The notes beneath the pieces are model-generated. The model made no database searches and was not told the DNA's origin. It worked only from the letters and a program-made list of their open reading frames with translations. 64,000 bases of DNA from a bacterium (GTDB lineage Bacteria > Zhuqueibacterota > QNDG01 > JAGLOF01): assembly GCA_016934955.1 (NCBI GenBank), contig JAFGRY010000028.1, forward strand, positions 25,663 through 89,662, given 5' to 3'. A program made the position numbers and the translations under genes. Every line of letters begins with the position of its first letter. The first letter of the stretch is position 1. Below, in pieces: positions 1 to 8,615 of this stretch.

Positions 1-751
1 CCACCTCCCTGCCGAACTGGACAGGCAGGACACCCGCGGAAAGGGAGGGTTCCCCGCCTTCACCTTCATAGGGAACGATATACGCCTCGCCCGACGGCAG
101 GTTGCCCGCAACGCCCGGATCGGGAAACCGCCCCCCGGATGCATGGGCCGTGCGAAAACGGAGATCGAAATGGATATCATGGACATCGGTGCCGTCCACC
201 GTGAAACGGATATCCATGGCAGCGGCCCTGTCAAGCTCCTCCTTGATGAGATGCACCCGCCGGTTCACCTCTTCATAATCGATGCGCAGCGCCGGTACCA
301 TCGCTTCGCTGAATCCCGGCATGGTGGCCGCTCTGAACCCGTACTGCTTTGCCAGCAGTTTCAGCGGGGCCGTCGCCGAAAACTGCGTCGGCGCGATCAC
401 CAGCCGGGCCTCTGCGAAAAGAGCGGCAAAAGGCACGGGTTCCCCTCCAGTGCTCAGACCGTCGGCCAGGTCACCTGCCGGCCATGCCTGTTCAGGCAGA
501 TCCGCATTATTGCTGTGCACATTGCGGTACGCGGCAAGCCGCACCGTTTTAAGACCGGCCTCATCTTTCACGCTTCGCAGTGTTTTCACCCAGTCGATGG
601 CCATGCGCCGCCGCGCTTTCCAGGCGGGGGTGTCTTCGGCCTGTTCATCCGGCAGATCGACGATCACCAGCAGATGACCGTCATCGGGTCCCGGAGAGAA
701 AACACTCTTGATCAGATTTTTCAGTTCTTCCTGCTGCAATTGATTCTTCAT
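1..751 (-). CDS. M29-like aminopeptidase (aminopeptidase T family), C-terminus cut by window edge
   Basis: The gene reads leftwards from an ATG at 751 with AAGGA 8 bases upstream and runs off the left edge, so about 250 residues are visible. The N-terminal half has an alternating hydrophobic strand pattern (HLLVIVDLPDE). A later segment reads GVAGNLPSGEAYIVP, which resembles the GNLPxGExxxAP stretch of leucyl aminopeptidase/aminopeptidase T (M29) proteins, a metal-dependent exopeptidase family. There is no signal peptide, so it is probably cytoplasmic. It lies 27 bases downstream of the GroES-like gene on the same strand and may be co-transcribed with it. The catalytic metal ligands lie mostly beyond the window, so activity cannot be judged; a non-peptidase member of the same fold is possible. 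Confidence 0.55.
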   Translation of the reverse strand, partial: MKNQLQQEELKNLIKSVFSPGPDDGHLLVIVDLPDEQAEDTPAWKARRRMAIDWVKTLRSVKDEAGLKTVRLAAYRNVHSNNADLPEQAWPAGDLADGLSTGGEPVPFAALFAEARLVIAPTQFSATAPLKLLAKQYGFRAATMPGFSEAMVPALRIDYEEVNRRVHLIKEELDRAAAMDIRFTVDGTDVHDIHFDLRFRTAHASGGRFPDPGVAGNLPSGEAYIVPYEGEGGEPSLSAGVLPVQFGREV

Positions 752-778
752 GGAGCACATCCTTTCATGACTCGGCCG

Positions 779-1144
779 TTATATCCCGTCGCTGCGCAGC
801 AGCACCAAAATCGCCGCCTGGGGCACGACCAGATATGTCTTGCCTTCATACTTTATTTCCACAGACGCTTTGCGCAGGAAAATGGCATAATCATCCACCT
901 GCGCCTGCATCGGTATATGTTTCATGTTCGGACCACTCTGCTTCCACGGTTCCTCGTTGATGTCCTGGGGATCGGGCAGCGGCAGCCCCGGCCCCACCTC
1001 GACAATACGGCCGCTCTGCACCGCCTCTTTTTCCAGCACCGTCTGAGGCAGGTACAGCCCGACTTTTGTCCGCTCTTCCCCTTCCACGGGCGAAACCAGC
1101 ACCCGGTCCCCTGTGACGATCAGTCTGCGTTTCGGTTGTTCCAT
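779..1144 (-). CDS. GroES-like co-chaperonin (Cpn10 fold), extended form
   Basis: This encodes 121 residues. RRLIVTGDRVLVSPVEGEE near the N-terminus and KTYLVVPQAAILVLL near the C-terminus match the first and last strands of the Cpn10 barrel; SGRIVEVGPGLPLP matches the usual central GxVxAVGxG segment. Ordinary GroES is about 95 residues; this one carries roughly 20 extra residues, rich in P, D and W, between the central strand and the last part (about residues 55-80). No groEL is adjacent, so it may be a specialised paralogue and not the main co-chaperonin. The upstream Shine-Dalgarno is weak (GGAAA). The family call is firm; the partner is unknown. Confidence 0.75.
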   Translation of the reverse strand: MEQPKRRLIVTGDRVLVSPVEGEERTKVGLYLPQTVLEKEAVQSGRIVEVGPGLPLPDPQDINEEPWKQSGPNMKHIPMQAQVDDYAIFLRKASVEIKYEGKTYLVVPQAAILVLLRSDGI

Positions 1145-1186
1145 GACGGTTTCCGTAATCTTGGGATTAGCAAGAAAAAAAAATAC

Positions 1187-1370
1187 CAGCGAAATACACG
1201 AAAAAAACGAAAAAATAATGGGTACAGCACATTCGTAAAACGAGCGCGGAACCTAATGTTAAAGCCTGTACATTCGTACTCCGGAGGAGTCTTTAGCTCC
1301 GACGGAGAAAAACACGAAAACTATATTCTCATAATCCTTCCGTGATTTTCGTTTCTTTCGTTGGAGACTT
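1187..1370. repeat. Degenerate CACGAAA/CGAAAAA-type intergenic repeat
   Basis: Runs such as GAAATACACGAAAAAAACG (near 1190), AAAAACACGAAAAC (near 1308) and the inverted TTTTCGTTTCTTTCGTTGG (near 1348) appear within 180 bases. The last is nearly the reverse complement of CCAACGAAAATGACGAAAG near 28256, so the motif recurs in at least two intergenic gaps of this window. Confidence 0.45.
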
Positions 1371-1384
1371 CCGGGGAGGCAGGG

Positions 1385-1412
1385 CTGTCTCCTGTCTCCT
1401 GTCTCCTGTTTC
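1385..1412 (-). repeat. Heptanucleotide tandem repeat, four units
   Basis: Three perfect CTGTCTC units (1385-1391, 1392-1398, 1399-1405) are followed by CTGTTTC (1406-1412). On the minus strand the unit is GAGACAG, equivalent to GGAGACA by rotation. The same heptamer family appears at 38181-38208 and 38301-38335. Confidence 0.85.
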
Positions 1413-1542
1413 AGAAATGTACCAATAATCCCCATCCAAGTCAAGCCCCAACCATGAAAAGCCCTTGCTAAAACCCCAATAAAACCTTATTTTATCGAAT
1501 AATAAACAGATTCATTCACCACTGTTTCGGGAGGGATTATCC

Positions 1543-3018
1543 GTGAACCGTGAAACCCCTGCAGCCAAATCAGGGAACCCATTCTGGGCCGCCCTGAGCG
1601 TGTGGCTTTTCTATCTGGTCCTCCTGACCCTCAACCCCTTTCGCTTCTCGCTGGAACCGTTCCGCCACTGGCTGTCTCTTGAGGCGGCCGAGCGGCTGAG
1701 TTCCCTCGTCCGCTATCAGCCCTACGATCTGATTCTGAACGTGCTGCTCTTTCTCCCTCTGGGAGGCATCCTCAACGACAGACTGCGGCGGCGCCATGGC
1801 AGTAGAGGCAGAGCGGTATTGGCGGCGCTGGCGCTGGGTGCGGCCGTCAGCCTCTCTATCGAGATACTCCAGCTTTTTCTCGGCAGAACGACATCGTTAC
1901 TGGACGTTTTTTCCAACAGTCTCGGCACCGGAGTCGGCGTACTGCTGGCAGGCTCGTTCACGCTGGAACCGCCGGAACGGCGGTCGCGGCTGGTGCCGGT
2001 GCTCGGCTGGCTGCTGCTCTGCGGCATGGTTCTCTTTGCCTGCCTCATGCCCGCCCAGCTGAACAACGCCCTCAACTGGGACGACAGCTTCAGGCTGAAA
2101 ATCGGGGATGAATTCACCGACAGCAGACCATGGAACGGCGACATCAGGCTCGCGGCGGTCTATACCACCGCCCTTGACGGAAACGATGCCGGCATACTTG
2201 CCGGCGCCGGAGAAGACAGCGCCGCCTCCGTTCTGCGGATCGAGCGGGGCTGCCTCTCTCTCTACCGGTTCTTCACGATAAGCGACACCGTCAGCGATCT
2301 CGGCCCGGCCGGGCTCGACCTGGTCAGCCGGGGCACGGCTCCCCCTGCCCGGGACACCCTCGGCATGGCGATCGCTCCCGGGTTCAGCCTTGAAAGCACA
2401 CGACCGGCGGTAGCCTTCATCAACGGAGTCCGGGATACCAGGGAATTGAGCATCGAGGTGCTGATCCGCTCCCGGGATCCGGATCAGACCGGACCGGCCC
2501 GGATCGTCACCCTCTCCGGGGGAAAAGACAAACGGAATGTCACCCTGGGGCAGGATCGGAACATGCTGCAGCTGCGCGTGCGCACTCCCCTTACCGGGGA
2601 GAACGGATCGAAAACAGCGCTGACTGCGGGACCGGTCCCGGCCGACGGGGATCTTATCCATGTCGTCGCCGTGTTCAACCGGGGCGTACAGCGCCTCTAC
2701 CTCAACGGCTACCCGGTCGGGAGAACCATAACCGGAATCACCGACTACCTGCCCCCGGTCCTGGGCTTCGATTCGGGAGCGGCCCGGTTTCTCTTCCTCC
2801 TGGGACTCCTGTTCCCTGTTCCGTTCACCTGGGTCCTCATCTTCGGCAGGCCGCTCGCGGGCGCGGCTGTCTCGCTGCTGCTGTTCGCGTCCGTCCAGCT
2901 GTTTTATATCGCAGTCTGCGGACAGGCCTTTGACCTGCTGTTCACCCTGGCCGCGCTGTTCGCTGTTGACGCAGCGGTCCTGACGGGCGTGATTTTGAAA
3001 ACAAAAAAGCAAAATTAA
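1543..3018 (+). CDS. VanZ-like membrane protein with LamG-like (concanavalin A-like) domain
   Basis: The GTG start at 1543 has GGGAGGG 7 bases upstream; the product is 491 residues. Residues about 15-155 form a VanZ-like unit of membrane helices with the typical YDLILNVLLFLPLGG and SLSIEILQLFLGRTTSLLDV segments. After another membrane helix near 165-180, residues about 195-400 look like an extracytoplasmic beta-sandwich of the LamG/laminin-G type (DSRPWNGDIRLAAVY, HVVAVFNRGVQRLYLNG). Three or so helices follow to the C-terminus. VanZ is linked to teicoplanin resistance in enterococci, but most homologues have no known role, so resistance should not be assumed. Binding of a surface glycan by the LamG-like part is an inference. 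It precedes leuS by 80 bases. Confidence 0.75.
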   Translation: MNRETPAAKSGNPFWAALSVWLFYLVLLTLNPFRFSLEPFRHWLSLEAAERLSSLVRYQPYDLILNVLLFLPLGGILNDRLRRRHGSRGRAVLAALALGAAVSLSIEILQLFLGRTTSLLDVFSNSLGTGVGVLLAGSFTLEPPERRSRLVPVLGWLLLCGMVLFACLMPAQLNNALNWDDSFRLKIGDEFTDSRPWNGDIRLAAVYTTALDGNDAGILAGAGEDSAASVLRIERGCLSLYRFFTISDTVSDLGPAGLDLVSRGTAPPARDTLGMAIAPGFSLESTRPAVAFINGVRDTRELSIEVLIRSRDPDQTGPARIVTLSGGKDKRNVTLGQDRNMLQLRVRTPLTGENGSKTALTAGPVPADGDLIHVVAVFNRGVQRLYLNGYPVGRTITGITDYLPPVLGFDSGAARFLFLLGLLFPVPFTWVLIFGRPLAGAAVSLLLFASVQLFYIAVCGQAFDLLFTLAALFAVDAAVLTGVILKTKKQN

Positions 3019-3098
3019 CGGTTTCTTTTTTTAAAAAGGTTTCGTAACTTTTCAGTTACAACAAAAACAAAGAATGCGCGAATCATCGGGAGTAAACA

Positions 3099-5543
3099 GT
3101 GTACCCTTTCGCTGAAATCGAACAAAAATGGAAAGACGCGTGGGAAAAGGCCGCGCTCTACACAACCGATCTGGCAGAAACCGGCAATAAACTCTACTGC
3201 CTGGTAATGTTCATTTATCCTTCGGGGGACAGGCTCCATATCGGCCACTGGTACAATTACGGTCCGACCGACAGCTGGGCCCGCTTCAAGCGCATGCAGG
3301 GGTTCACGATCTTCGAGCCCATGGGCTATGACGCGTTCGGCCTGCCCGCGGAAAATTACGCCATTAAAAAGGGAGTGCACCCCGCGGAATCGACCGCGGA
3401 GAACATCACCGCCATCCGCAAACAGCTCAAGGCCATGGGCGCCATGTATGACTGGTCAAAAGAGGTCAATACCAGTTCCCCGGATTATTATAAATGGACC
3501 CAGTGGCTCTTTCTCCTGCTCTACAAAAACGGGCTTGCCTACCGTAAAAAGGCGCCGGTGAACTGGTGCCCTTCATGCAAGACGGTGCTGGCGAATGAAC
3601 AGGTGGTCGACGGCTGTTGCGAACGCTGCGACGCCGAAGTGATCCACCGGGACCTGGAACAGTGGTTCTTTAAAATCACCGATTTTGCCGACGATCTTCT
3701 GGAGGGGCTGGAACGCATCGACTGGCCCGACAAAACCGTCACCATGCAGCGGAACTGGATCGGACGCAGCGAAGGGGCCAGGGTTGTGTTCCCCGTGGAC
3801 GGCCATGAGGAAGAGATCGCCGTATTCACCACCCGTCCCGACACGCTCTGGGGTGTCACCTACATGGTGCTGGCCCCGGAGCACCCCCTGGTCGACACGC
3901 TGACCGCGGCAGAACAGCGCGCAGCGGTTGACGCGTACAGACAGGCGGCCATGAAAGAGACCGAGATCGACCGGACCTCAACCGAAAAGGAAAAGACCGG
4001 GGTGTTCACCGGCAGTTACTGCATCAATCCGGTGAACGGGGAAAAAGTGCCGGTCTGGATCGCCGATTACGTACTCGTCACCTACGGTACCGGCGCGGTA
4101 ATGGCGGTTCCCGGTCATGACACCCGCGACTTTCAATTTGCGAAAAAATTCAATCTGCCTATCCTGGAAGTGATCTCCCCGGACGGACGGTCGCACGCCC
4201 CTCTCGAGGAGGCCTTCACCGACCCCGGCGTGATGATCAATTCCGGGGATTTCACCGGCACCCCGCCGGAGAAGGCGATCCCCTCGGTGATCGCCCATCT
4301 CGAAAAAAACGGCCGCGGCGGCGCCCAGGTCAATTACAAGCTTCGCGACTGGCTGGTATCGCGGCAGCGCTACTGGGGGGCACCGATTCCCATCGTCCAC
4401 TGCGACAGCTGCGGCACCGTGCCGGTACCCGAAGACCAGCTGCCCGTGGAACTCCCGTATGAAGTGGAATTCACCGGCTCGGGCGAATCACCCCTTACCA
4501 CCAACCGGGATTGGGTCGCCACCACATGTCCTGCCTGCGGAGAGCCTGCCCGGCGTGAGGTCGATACCATGGACACCTTCGTCTGCTCCTCCTGGTATTA
4601 CCTTCGTTTCCTCTCTCCCGACCTGGCTGACAATCCCTTCAGCAAAGAACTGGTGAATGCCTGGCTGCCCGTGGATCAGTACGTGGGCGGCGCCGAACAC
4701 GCGGTCATGCACCTCATGTACGCCCGCTTCATCACCCGGGTGCTTCACCGGCTGGGACTGGTCAATTTCGACGAACCCTTCAAACGGCTGATCCATCAGG
4801 GGGTGATCACCAACAACGGCGCCAAGATGTCCAAATCCCGGGGAAACGTCATCAACCCCGATCCCATTATCGAGCGCTACGGGTCTGACGTATTTAGAAT
4901 GTATCTCATGTTCATGGGTTCATATACAGAGGGAGGCGACTGGGACGATAACGGGCTGCAGGGCATGCACCGCTTTCTCAACCGTGTCTGGCGGCTCGCC
5001 GAGAGCATGCTCGAGGAACCGCCTGCCGGCAATGAGAACAAAGAGATCGAAAAAGTGGAACGGCAGCTCCATTACGCAGTTAAACATGCATCGCTCGACC
5101 TGGAGAAATTCCAGTTCAACACGGCGATCGCCAGGATCATGGAGCTGGTCAACGAGTTGTATCTCTACCGGCAGAACGTGGCCGCGCCGGAACAGAACGC
5201 GGAGCTGCTTTCAGAAGCTCTTGCAACCCTGATACAGCTCATCGCGCCCTTTGCCCCCCACCTGGGTGAGGAACTGTGGCAGCGGACAGGCCGTGAAGGC
5301 AGCGTCTTCGACAGTTCCTGGCCCCGGTACAGCGAAGAAAAACTGAAGACCGACACGGTTACCGTCGCGGTCCAGGTGAACGGGAAGGTCAGGGGCACCG
5401 TCGACATCGCTGCCGGCAGCCCGGAAGAAACCGTAAAAGAGGCGGCGCTGGCGCACGAAAACGTACAGCAGCACATCAGTGGTAAAACCGTCAAAAAAGT
5501 AATCGTGATCAAGAACAAACTGGTGAGCATCGTCGTATCATAA
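3099..5543 (+). CDS. leuS: Leucyl-tRNA synthetase
   Basis: The enzyme charges tRNA-Leu with leucine in the cytoplasm. The product is 814 residues, slightly short for a bacterial LeuRS (about 800-880). The class I signatures are present: HIGH at residues 47-50 (PSGDRLHIGHW) and KMSKS at 576-580. A zinc-ribbon-like group of cysteines (CPSCKTVLANEQ, then CCERCD) lies near residues 158-180, followed by the CP1 editing insertion (TTRPDTLWGVTYMVLAPEH, GTGAVMAVPGHDTRDF) and the anticodon-binding C-terminal region (VAVQVNGKVRG). The start is GTG with GGGAG 7 bases upstream; no in-frame ATG fits the conserved N-terminus better. It is the clearest housekeeping gene here. Confidence 0.97.
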   Translation: MYPFAEIEQKWKDAWEKAALYTTDLAETGNKLYCLVMFIYPSGDRLHIGHWYNYGPTDSWARFKRMQGFTIFEPMGYDAFGLPAENYAIKKGVHPAESTAENITAIRKQLKAMGAMYDWSKEVNTSSPDYYKWTQWLFLLLYKNGLAYRKKAPVNWCPSCKTVLANEQVVDGCCERCDAEVIHRDLEQWFFKITDFADDLLEGLERIDWPDKTVTMQRNWIGRSEGARVVFPVDGHEEEIAVFTTRPDTLWGVTYMVLAPEHPLVDTLTAAEQRAAVDAYRQAAMKETEIDRTSTEKEKTGVFTGSYCINPVNGEKVPVWIADYVLVTYGTGAVMAVPGHDTRDFQFAKKFNLPILEVISPDGRSHAPLEEAFTDPGVMINSGDFTGTPPEKAIPSVIAHLEKNGRGGAQVNYKLRDWLVSRQRYWGAPIPIVHCDSCGTVPVPEDQLPVELPYEVEFTGSGESPLTTNRDWVATTCPACGEPARREVDTMDTFVCSSWYYLRFLSPDLADNPFSKELVNAWLPVDQYVGGAEHAVMHLMYARFITRVLHRLGLVNFDEPFKRLIHQGVITNNGAKMSKSRGNVINPDPIIERYGSDVFRMYLMFMGSYTEGGDWDDNGLQGMHRFLNRVWRLAESMLEEPPAGNENKEIEKVERQLHYAVKHASLDLEKFQFNTAIARIMELVNELYLYRQNVAAPEQNAELLSEALATLIQLIAPFAPHLGEELWQRTGREGSVFDSSWPRYSEEKLKTDTVTVAVQVNGKVRGTVDIAAGSPEETVKEAALAHENVQQHISGKTVKKVIVIKNKLVSIVVS

Positions 5544-5562
5544 CCATCTACCATGGGGGCAC

Positions 5563-6198
5563 ATGATGAAAAAGCACGTCATATCTGTCCTGCTTGTCAC
5601 TGTTCTGGCAGGGACCGCCGCGGCGCAGAACCTGAGAATGCTTGAACTGCGGGGCGGTCATTTCAATCCCAAGGATGCCAAATCCGGCATGATCCTGGGC
5701 GGCACCTACGGCATCTCCTTCGATGAGCGGGTGAGCCTCGGGTTCGGCCTGGATATATTTCATAAAGGCTACAAAAAGGAATCGACCGTTGCCACTGAAG
5801 TGTCCGAATCGGGCGTTGTCGAGAACACGGTTACCAGAACCCTGGAATACAGCACCACCCTGGTCCCGCTCTCACTGAACCTGGACATCCGGCTGCCGTT
5901 CGAGCCGCCCTTCTGCTTTTATATCGGGGGCTCTCTGGCGTTCGAGATGCTCTTCAACTCCGAGAACAACTATGAAGAGGACATAAAGGAAAAACGGTTC
6001 TACAGCGGATTCGGCTGGATGGCCCGCGCGGGCGTGGAATACGCCATCGGCAGACGCTCGGCCCTGATTCTCGAAGCGTTCTACAACAACTGCCGCGTCA
6101 GCAGCGATGCGAAGAAAAAAGAGGGGCTTCCCGTCTGGAAAGAGGTCGACATGTCCGGACTCGGTTTCCGGGCCGGCGTCCGGCTGGACTTTTATTGA
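5563..6198 (+). CDS. Outer membrane beta-barrel protein, unknown function
   Basis: The product has 211 residues, a signal peptide (KKHVISVLLVTVLAGTAAAQ), then alternating amphipathic strands with aromatic girdles (GMILGGTYGISF, VSLGFGLDIFHKGY, GFGWMARAGVEYAIG). It ends in LDFY, an aromatic terminus expected for BAM-assembled porins. This supports an 8-stranded or similar barrel in the outer membrane. Nothing identifies a substrate. Two ATGs occur in tandem at 5563 and 5566. It starts 19 bases after leuS and ends 15 bases before the rhomboid gene, so read-through transcription is likely. Confidence 0.65.
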   Translation: MMKKHVISVLLVTVLAGTAAAQNLRMLELRGGHFNPKDAKSGMILGGTYGISFDERVSLGFGLDIFHKGYKKESTVATEVSESGVVENTVTRTLEYSTTLVPLSLNLDIRLPFEPPFCFYIGGSLAFEMLFNSENNYEEDIKEKRFYSGFGWMARAGVEYAIGRRSALILEAFYNNCRVSSDAKKKEGLPVWKEVDMSGLGFRAGVRLDFY

Positions 6199-6213
6199 GA
6201 GGATTAGAGCGGT

Positions 6214-7044
6214 ATGTACACAACCCAGCGCATGCAGTTCGGGTATGGCAACAGGATGACGGAAGGCGTCAAGCGGCTGCTGATCATCAACGTCGCGGTT
6301 TTCGTGCTCCAGTGGTTCGGGGGACGGTTCTTCATCGATCTGTTCGGTCTCACACCCCGTCTTACCTGGTCCCGGTTTTACATCTGGCAGTTTTTCACCT
6401 ACATGTTCCTGCACGGCAACCTGCTGCATATCGCGTTCAACATGTATGCCCTCTGGGTCTTCGGAACGGAAGTGGAGCGAATGTGGGGCACGCGGGTCTT
6501 CTACCGCTACTATGTTATCACCGGCGTAGGCGCGGGAATCATTCACACGCTGGTTACGCCCCTGTCACTCATTCCGACCATCGGCGCCTCCGGCGCGGTC
6601 ATGGGGGTGCTGCTGGCGTTCGGCATGCTCTTCCCGAACCGTCAGGTCACCATGCTGCTCTTTTTCATCCTGCCGCTGACCTTGCGGGCCAAGCACCTGG
6701 TCATGCTCTTTGCGGGCATCTCGGTTCTTTCCGGGGTGGCCGGCAGTCCGGACGGGGTCGCCCACTTTGCCCATCTGGGCGGCATGCTCGTCGGATACAT
6801 CTATATCAAAGGCGGCCTGAACAGGGTGTTTTCCTCCCTGGAGGCGGCGTGGCGAAACCTTAAACGCCGCTACAGGATGAACGTGAAGCGGAATGAACAG
6901 CAGGATCTGGATAAACTGAAACGGATCGTGGATACGATCCTGGACAAGGCCAACACCGTCGGGTATGACAACCTGACCCGGGATGAAAAAGCGGTGCTGA
7001 AAAAGGCCAGCAAAATTTTCCGTAAAGACCACGAAAAGGAATAA
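6214..7044 (+). CDS. Rhomboid intramembrane serine protease with DUF6576-like tail
   Basis: This is a 276-residue polytopic protein. The catalytic pair is visible: Ser126 in IGASGAVMG and His187 in FAHLGG. The HGNLLHIAFNMYALWVFG segment matches the loop-helix 2 region of rhomboids. The membrane domain covers residues 20-205; after it comes a soluble, charged tail (VDTILDKANTVGYDNLTRDEKAVL) typical of DUF6576 tails found on rhomboids of FCB-type bacteria. It should cleave transmembrane substrates in the inner membrane; the substrate is unknown. It is followed after 11 bases by the cell-wall amidase gene. Confidence 0.9.
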   Translation: MYTTQRMQFGYGNRMTEGVKRLLIINVAVFVLQWFGGRFFIDLFGLTPRLTWSRFYIWQFFTYMFLHGNLLHIAFNMYALWVFGTEVERMWGTRVFYRYYVITGVGAGIIHTLVTPLSLIPTIGASGAVMGVLLAFGMLFPNRQVTMLLFFILPLTLRAKHLVMLFAGISVLSGVAGSPDGVAHFAHLGGMLVGYIYIKGGLNRVFSSLEAAWRNLKRRYRMNVKRNEQQDLDKLKRIVDTILDKANTVGYDNLTRDEKAVLKKASKIFRKDHEKE

Positions 7045-7055
7045 CACGGCGATCG

Positions 7056-8612
7056 ATGATGAAAAGCGGATTTTTCCGGCAGGTTTCCGCCGGCCTGATA
7101 CTCGCCTGCACACTGCTGGCAGGTGCGTCCCGGGCCGATGAAGTAGTGAACCTGCGGGTCAACTTTGAAGACACCAACACCTACACCTACGTGAACGCGG
7201 TGGAACGGCACAGCGTCGTGTATCTGGCGGTGGAGGATCTCAGCCGTCTCCTGAACCTGGGCTACATCGCTGTTCCCCGGAAAGAAAAATGCGTTCTCAA
7301 AGCGGGCTCGAAAGGGGTGACCGTCACAGCGATGAATCCCTTCATCCTCGTCGATAACCACCCCCACCAGATGGCGCTTCCCTCGCTCATCCACGCTGAG
7401 AGGATATATGTGCCTCTGGCCATTTTTCTCAATATCTGCGGCGATTTCATCCCGTCCGCCCGTTACGAACCGCTCTCCCGGTCCCTGTACATTCGCCGTT
7501 CGGTCTACAACATCACCAGCGTGGATATCGAGGAACGGGACAACGGCACACTCATCCGCCTCTCCACCGCCAAAACATTCGACAGAAACGACATCGAAGT
7601 CATTCGCAGCGGCGACTGGCTCTACATCACCTTCGTCGACGGGACGCTCGACACCCTGGGGCTCGCTTCGAACGAAGCGATCGGCACGGTGCGCAGGATC
7701 AAATCGATGCAGTACGACGCCTCGGCCCAGATATCGTTTCAGCTGCAGGGAGGGGTCACCGACCACTCGCTCTTCGTGAACGACAACGAGGTCATGGTCT
7801 CCCTGCGCCGGACAACCACCATCAGCACCGGCACCGACGACAGCAGCGGCGGGGCTGAAGAGCACACCGCCGGTCAGGCCGACAAGTCGAAATGGCTGAT
7901 CGACACGATCATCATCGATCCCGGCCACGGGGGCCCTGATCCGGGCGCCATCGGGCGCTATCGCAAGACCAGAGAGAAGGATGTCAATCTGGCAATCGCC
8001 CAGAAACTGGCAACCCTCCTCACTCAACATCTCAACGTGAAAGTGCTTATGACCCGCAACGGAGATAAACGGCTCAAACGGGATTACCGGGAGGACCTGC
8101 AGGCGCGCAGCAAATTCGCCAATGCTCAGAAAGGAAAACTGTTTATCAGCATCCACGCGAATTCGGCTGAATCCTCCCAGGCAAGAGGATTCTCGGTGTA
8201 TATCCTGGGGAAGGCATCCTCGCAGAAAGCCATCGAAACGGCCATGCGGGAGAATTCCGTCATGGACGAAGAGGACGCGGCCGGAAATGAGAACGACCAG
8301 CTCTCGCACATTCTCAACGCCAACGCCCATAACGCCTTTCAGAAAGAGAGCCTCGACCTGGCCGGCATCATGGTGAGCGAAATTAAAAAACGCACCAAAC
8401 TGCCGCTCTGGACGGACGGGGTGGAGCAGGCCAATTTCTGGGTGCTCAACGGTACCGCCATGCCCAGTGTGCTGGTGGAAACGGCCTTTCTCTCAAACAA
8501 GTATGAGGAACGATTGCTGAATATAGGATCCGAACAGATGAAAATAGCCCGGGCCCTGTATGAAAGTATCGCTCAGTTCAAAGAGAAACATGAAAAGGAA
8601 ATCGGAAGCTGA
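7056..8612 (+). CDS. N-acetylmuramoyl-L-alanine amidase with AMIN-like N-terminal region
   Basis: The product is a 518-residue exported enzyme that cuts the amide between MurNAc and the stem peptide. A signal peptide (GLILACTLLAGASRA) is followed by a copper-amine-oxidase-N/AMIN-like region to about residue 260, which in relatives binds peptidoglycan, then a Ser/Gly-rich linker. The Amidase_3 domain starts at IIIDPGHGGPDPGAIG and includes KDVNLAIAQKL, LFISIHANS and VLVETAFLSN, which carry the zinc ligands (His, Glu, His) and catalytic Glu of the family. It lies 3 bases before murI, giving a cell-wall pair. Confidence 0.92.
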   Translation: MMKSGFFRQVSAGLILACTLLAGASRADEVVNLRVNFEDTNTYTYVNAVERHSVVYLAVEDLSRLLNLGYIAVPRKEKCVLKAGSKGVTVTAMNPFILVDNHPHQMALPSLIHAERIYVPLAIFLNICGDFIPSARYEPLSRSLYIRRSVYNITSVDIEERDNGTLIRLSTAKTFDRNDIEVIRSGDWLYITFVDGTLDTLGLASNEAIGTVRRIKSMQYDASAQISFQLQGGVTDHSLFVNDNEVMVSLRRTTTISTGTDDSSGGAEEHTAGQADKSKWLIDTIIIDPGHGGPDPGAIGRYRKTREKDVNLAIAQKLATLLTQHLNVKVLMTRNGDKRLKRDYREDLQARSKFANAQKGKLFISIHANSAESSQARGFSVYILGKASSQKAIETAMRENSVMDEEDAAGNENDQLSHILNANAHNAFQKESLDLAGIMVSEIKKRTKLPLWTDGVEQANFWVLNGTAMPSVLVETAFLSNKYEERLLNIGSEQMKIARALYESIAQFKEKHEKEIGS

Positions 8613-8615
8613 CAG

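Larger units (their letters stand above)
1145..1542. other. Intergenic region with degenerate repeats, no gene seen
   Basis: This 398-base gap separates the divergent GroES-like and VanZ-like genes. I see no convincing coding sequence. It holds A-rich CACGAAA-type motifs (around 1187-1224 and 1305-1370), an ACTCCGGAGGAGT self-complementary patch near 1276, and a heptanucleotide tract at 1385-1412. The two divergent promoters must also lie here, but I could not pick them out. Confidence 0.6.

Noticed and set aside
143..1345. Long plus-strand open frame covering the left end
   Set aside because: It lies antisense to the aminopeptidase and GroES-like genes, is rich in His/Arg/Pro as shadow frames are, and runs into repeats.
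1897..3012. 371-codon minus-strand frame
   Set aside because: Antisense to the VanZ-LamG gene; composition biased, no domain or ribosome site.
1543..3018. Glycopeptide resistance (vanZ)
   Set aside because: No other van genes; most VanZ-like proteins are not resistance factors.
6870..8330. 486-codon minus-strand frame
   Set aside because: Antisense to the amidase gene with well-conserved catalytic motifs.
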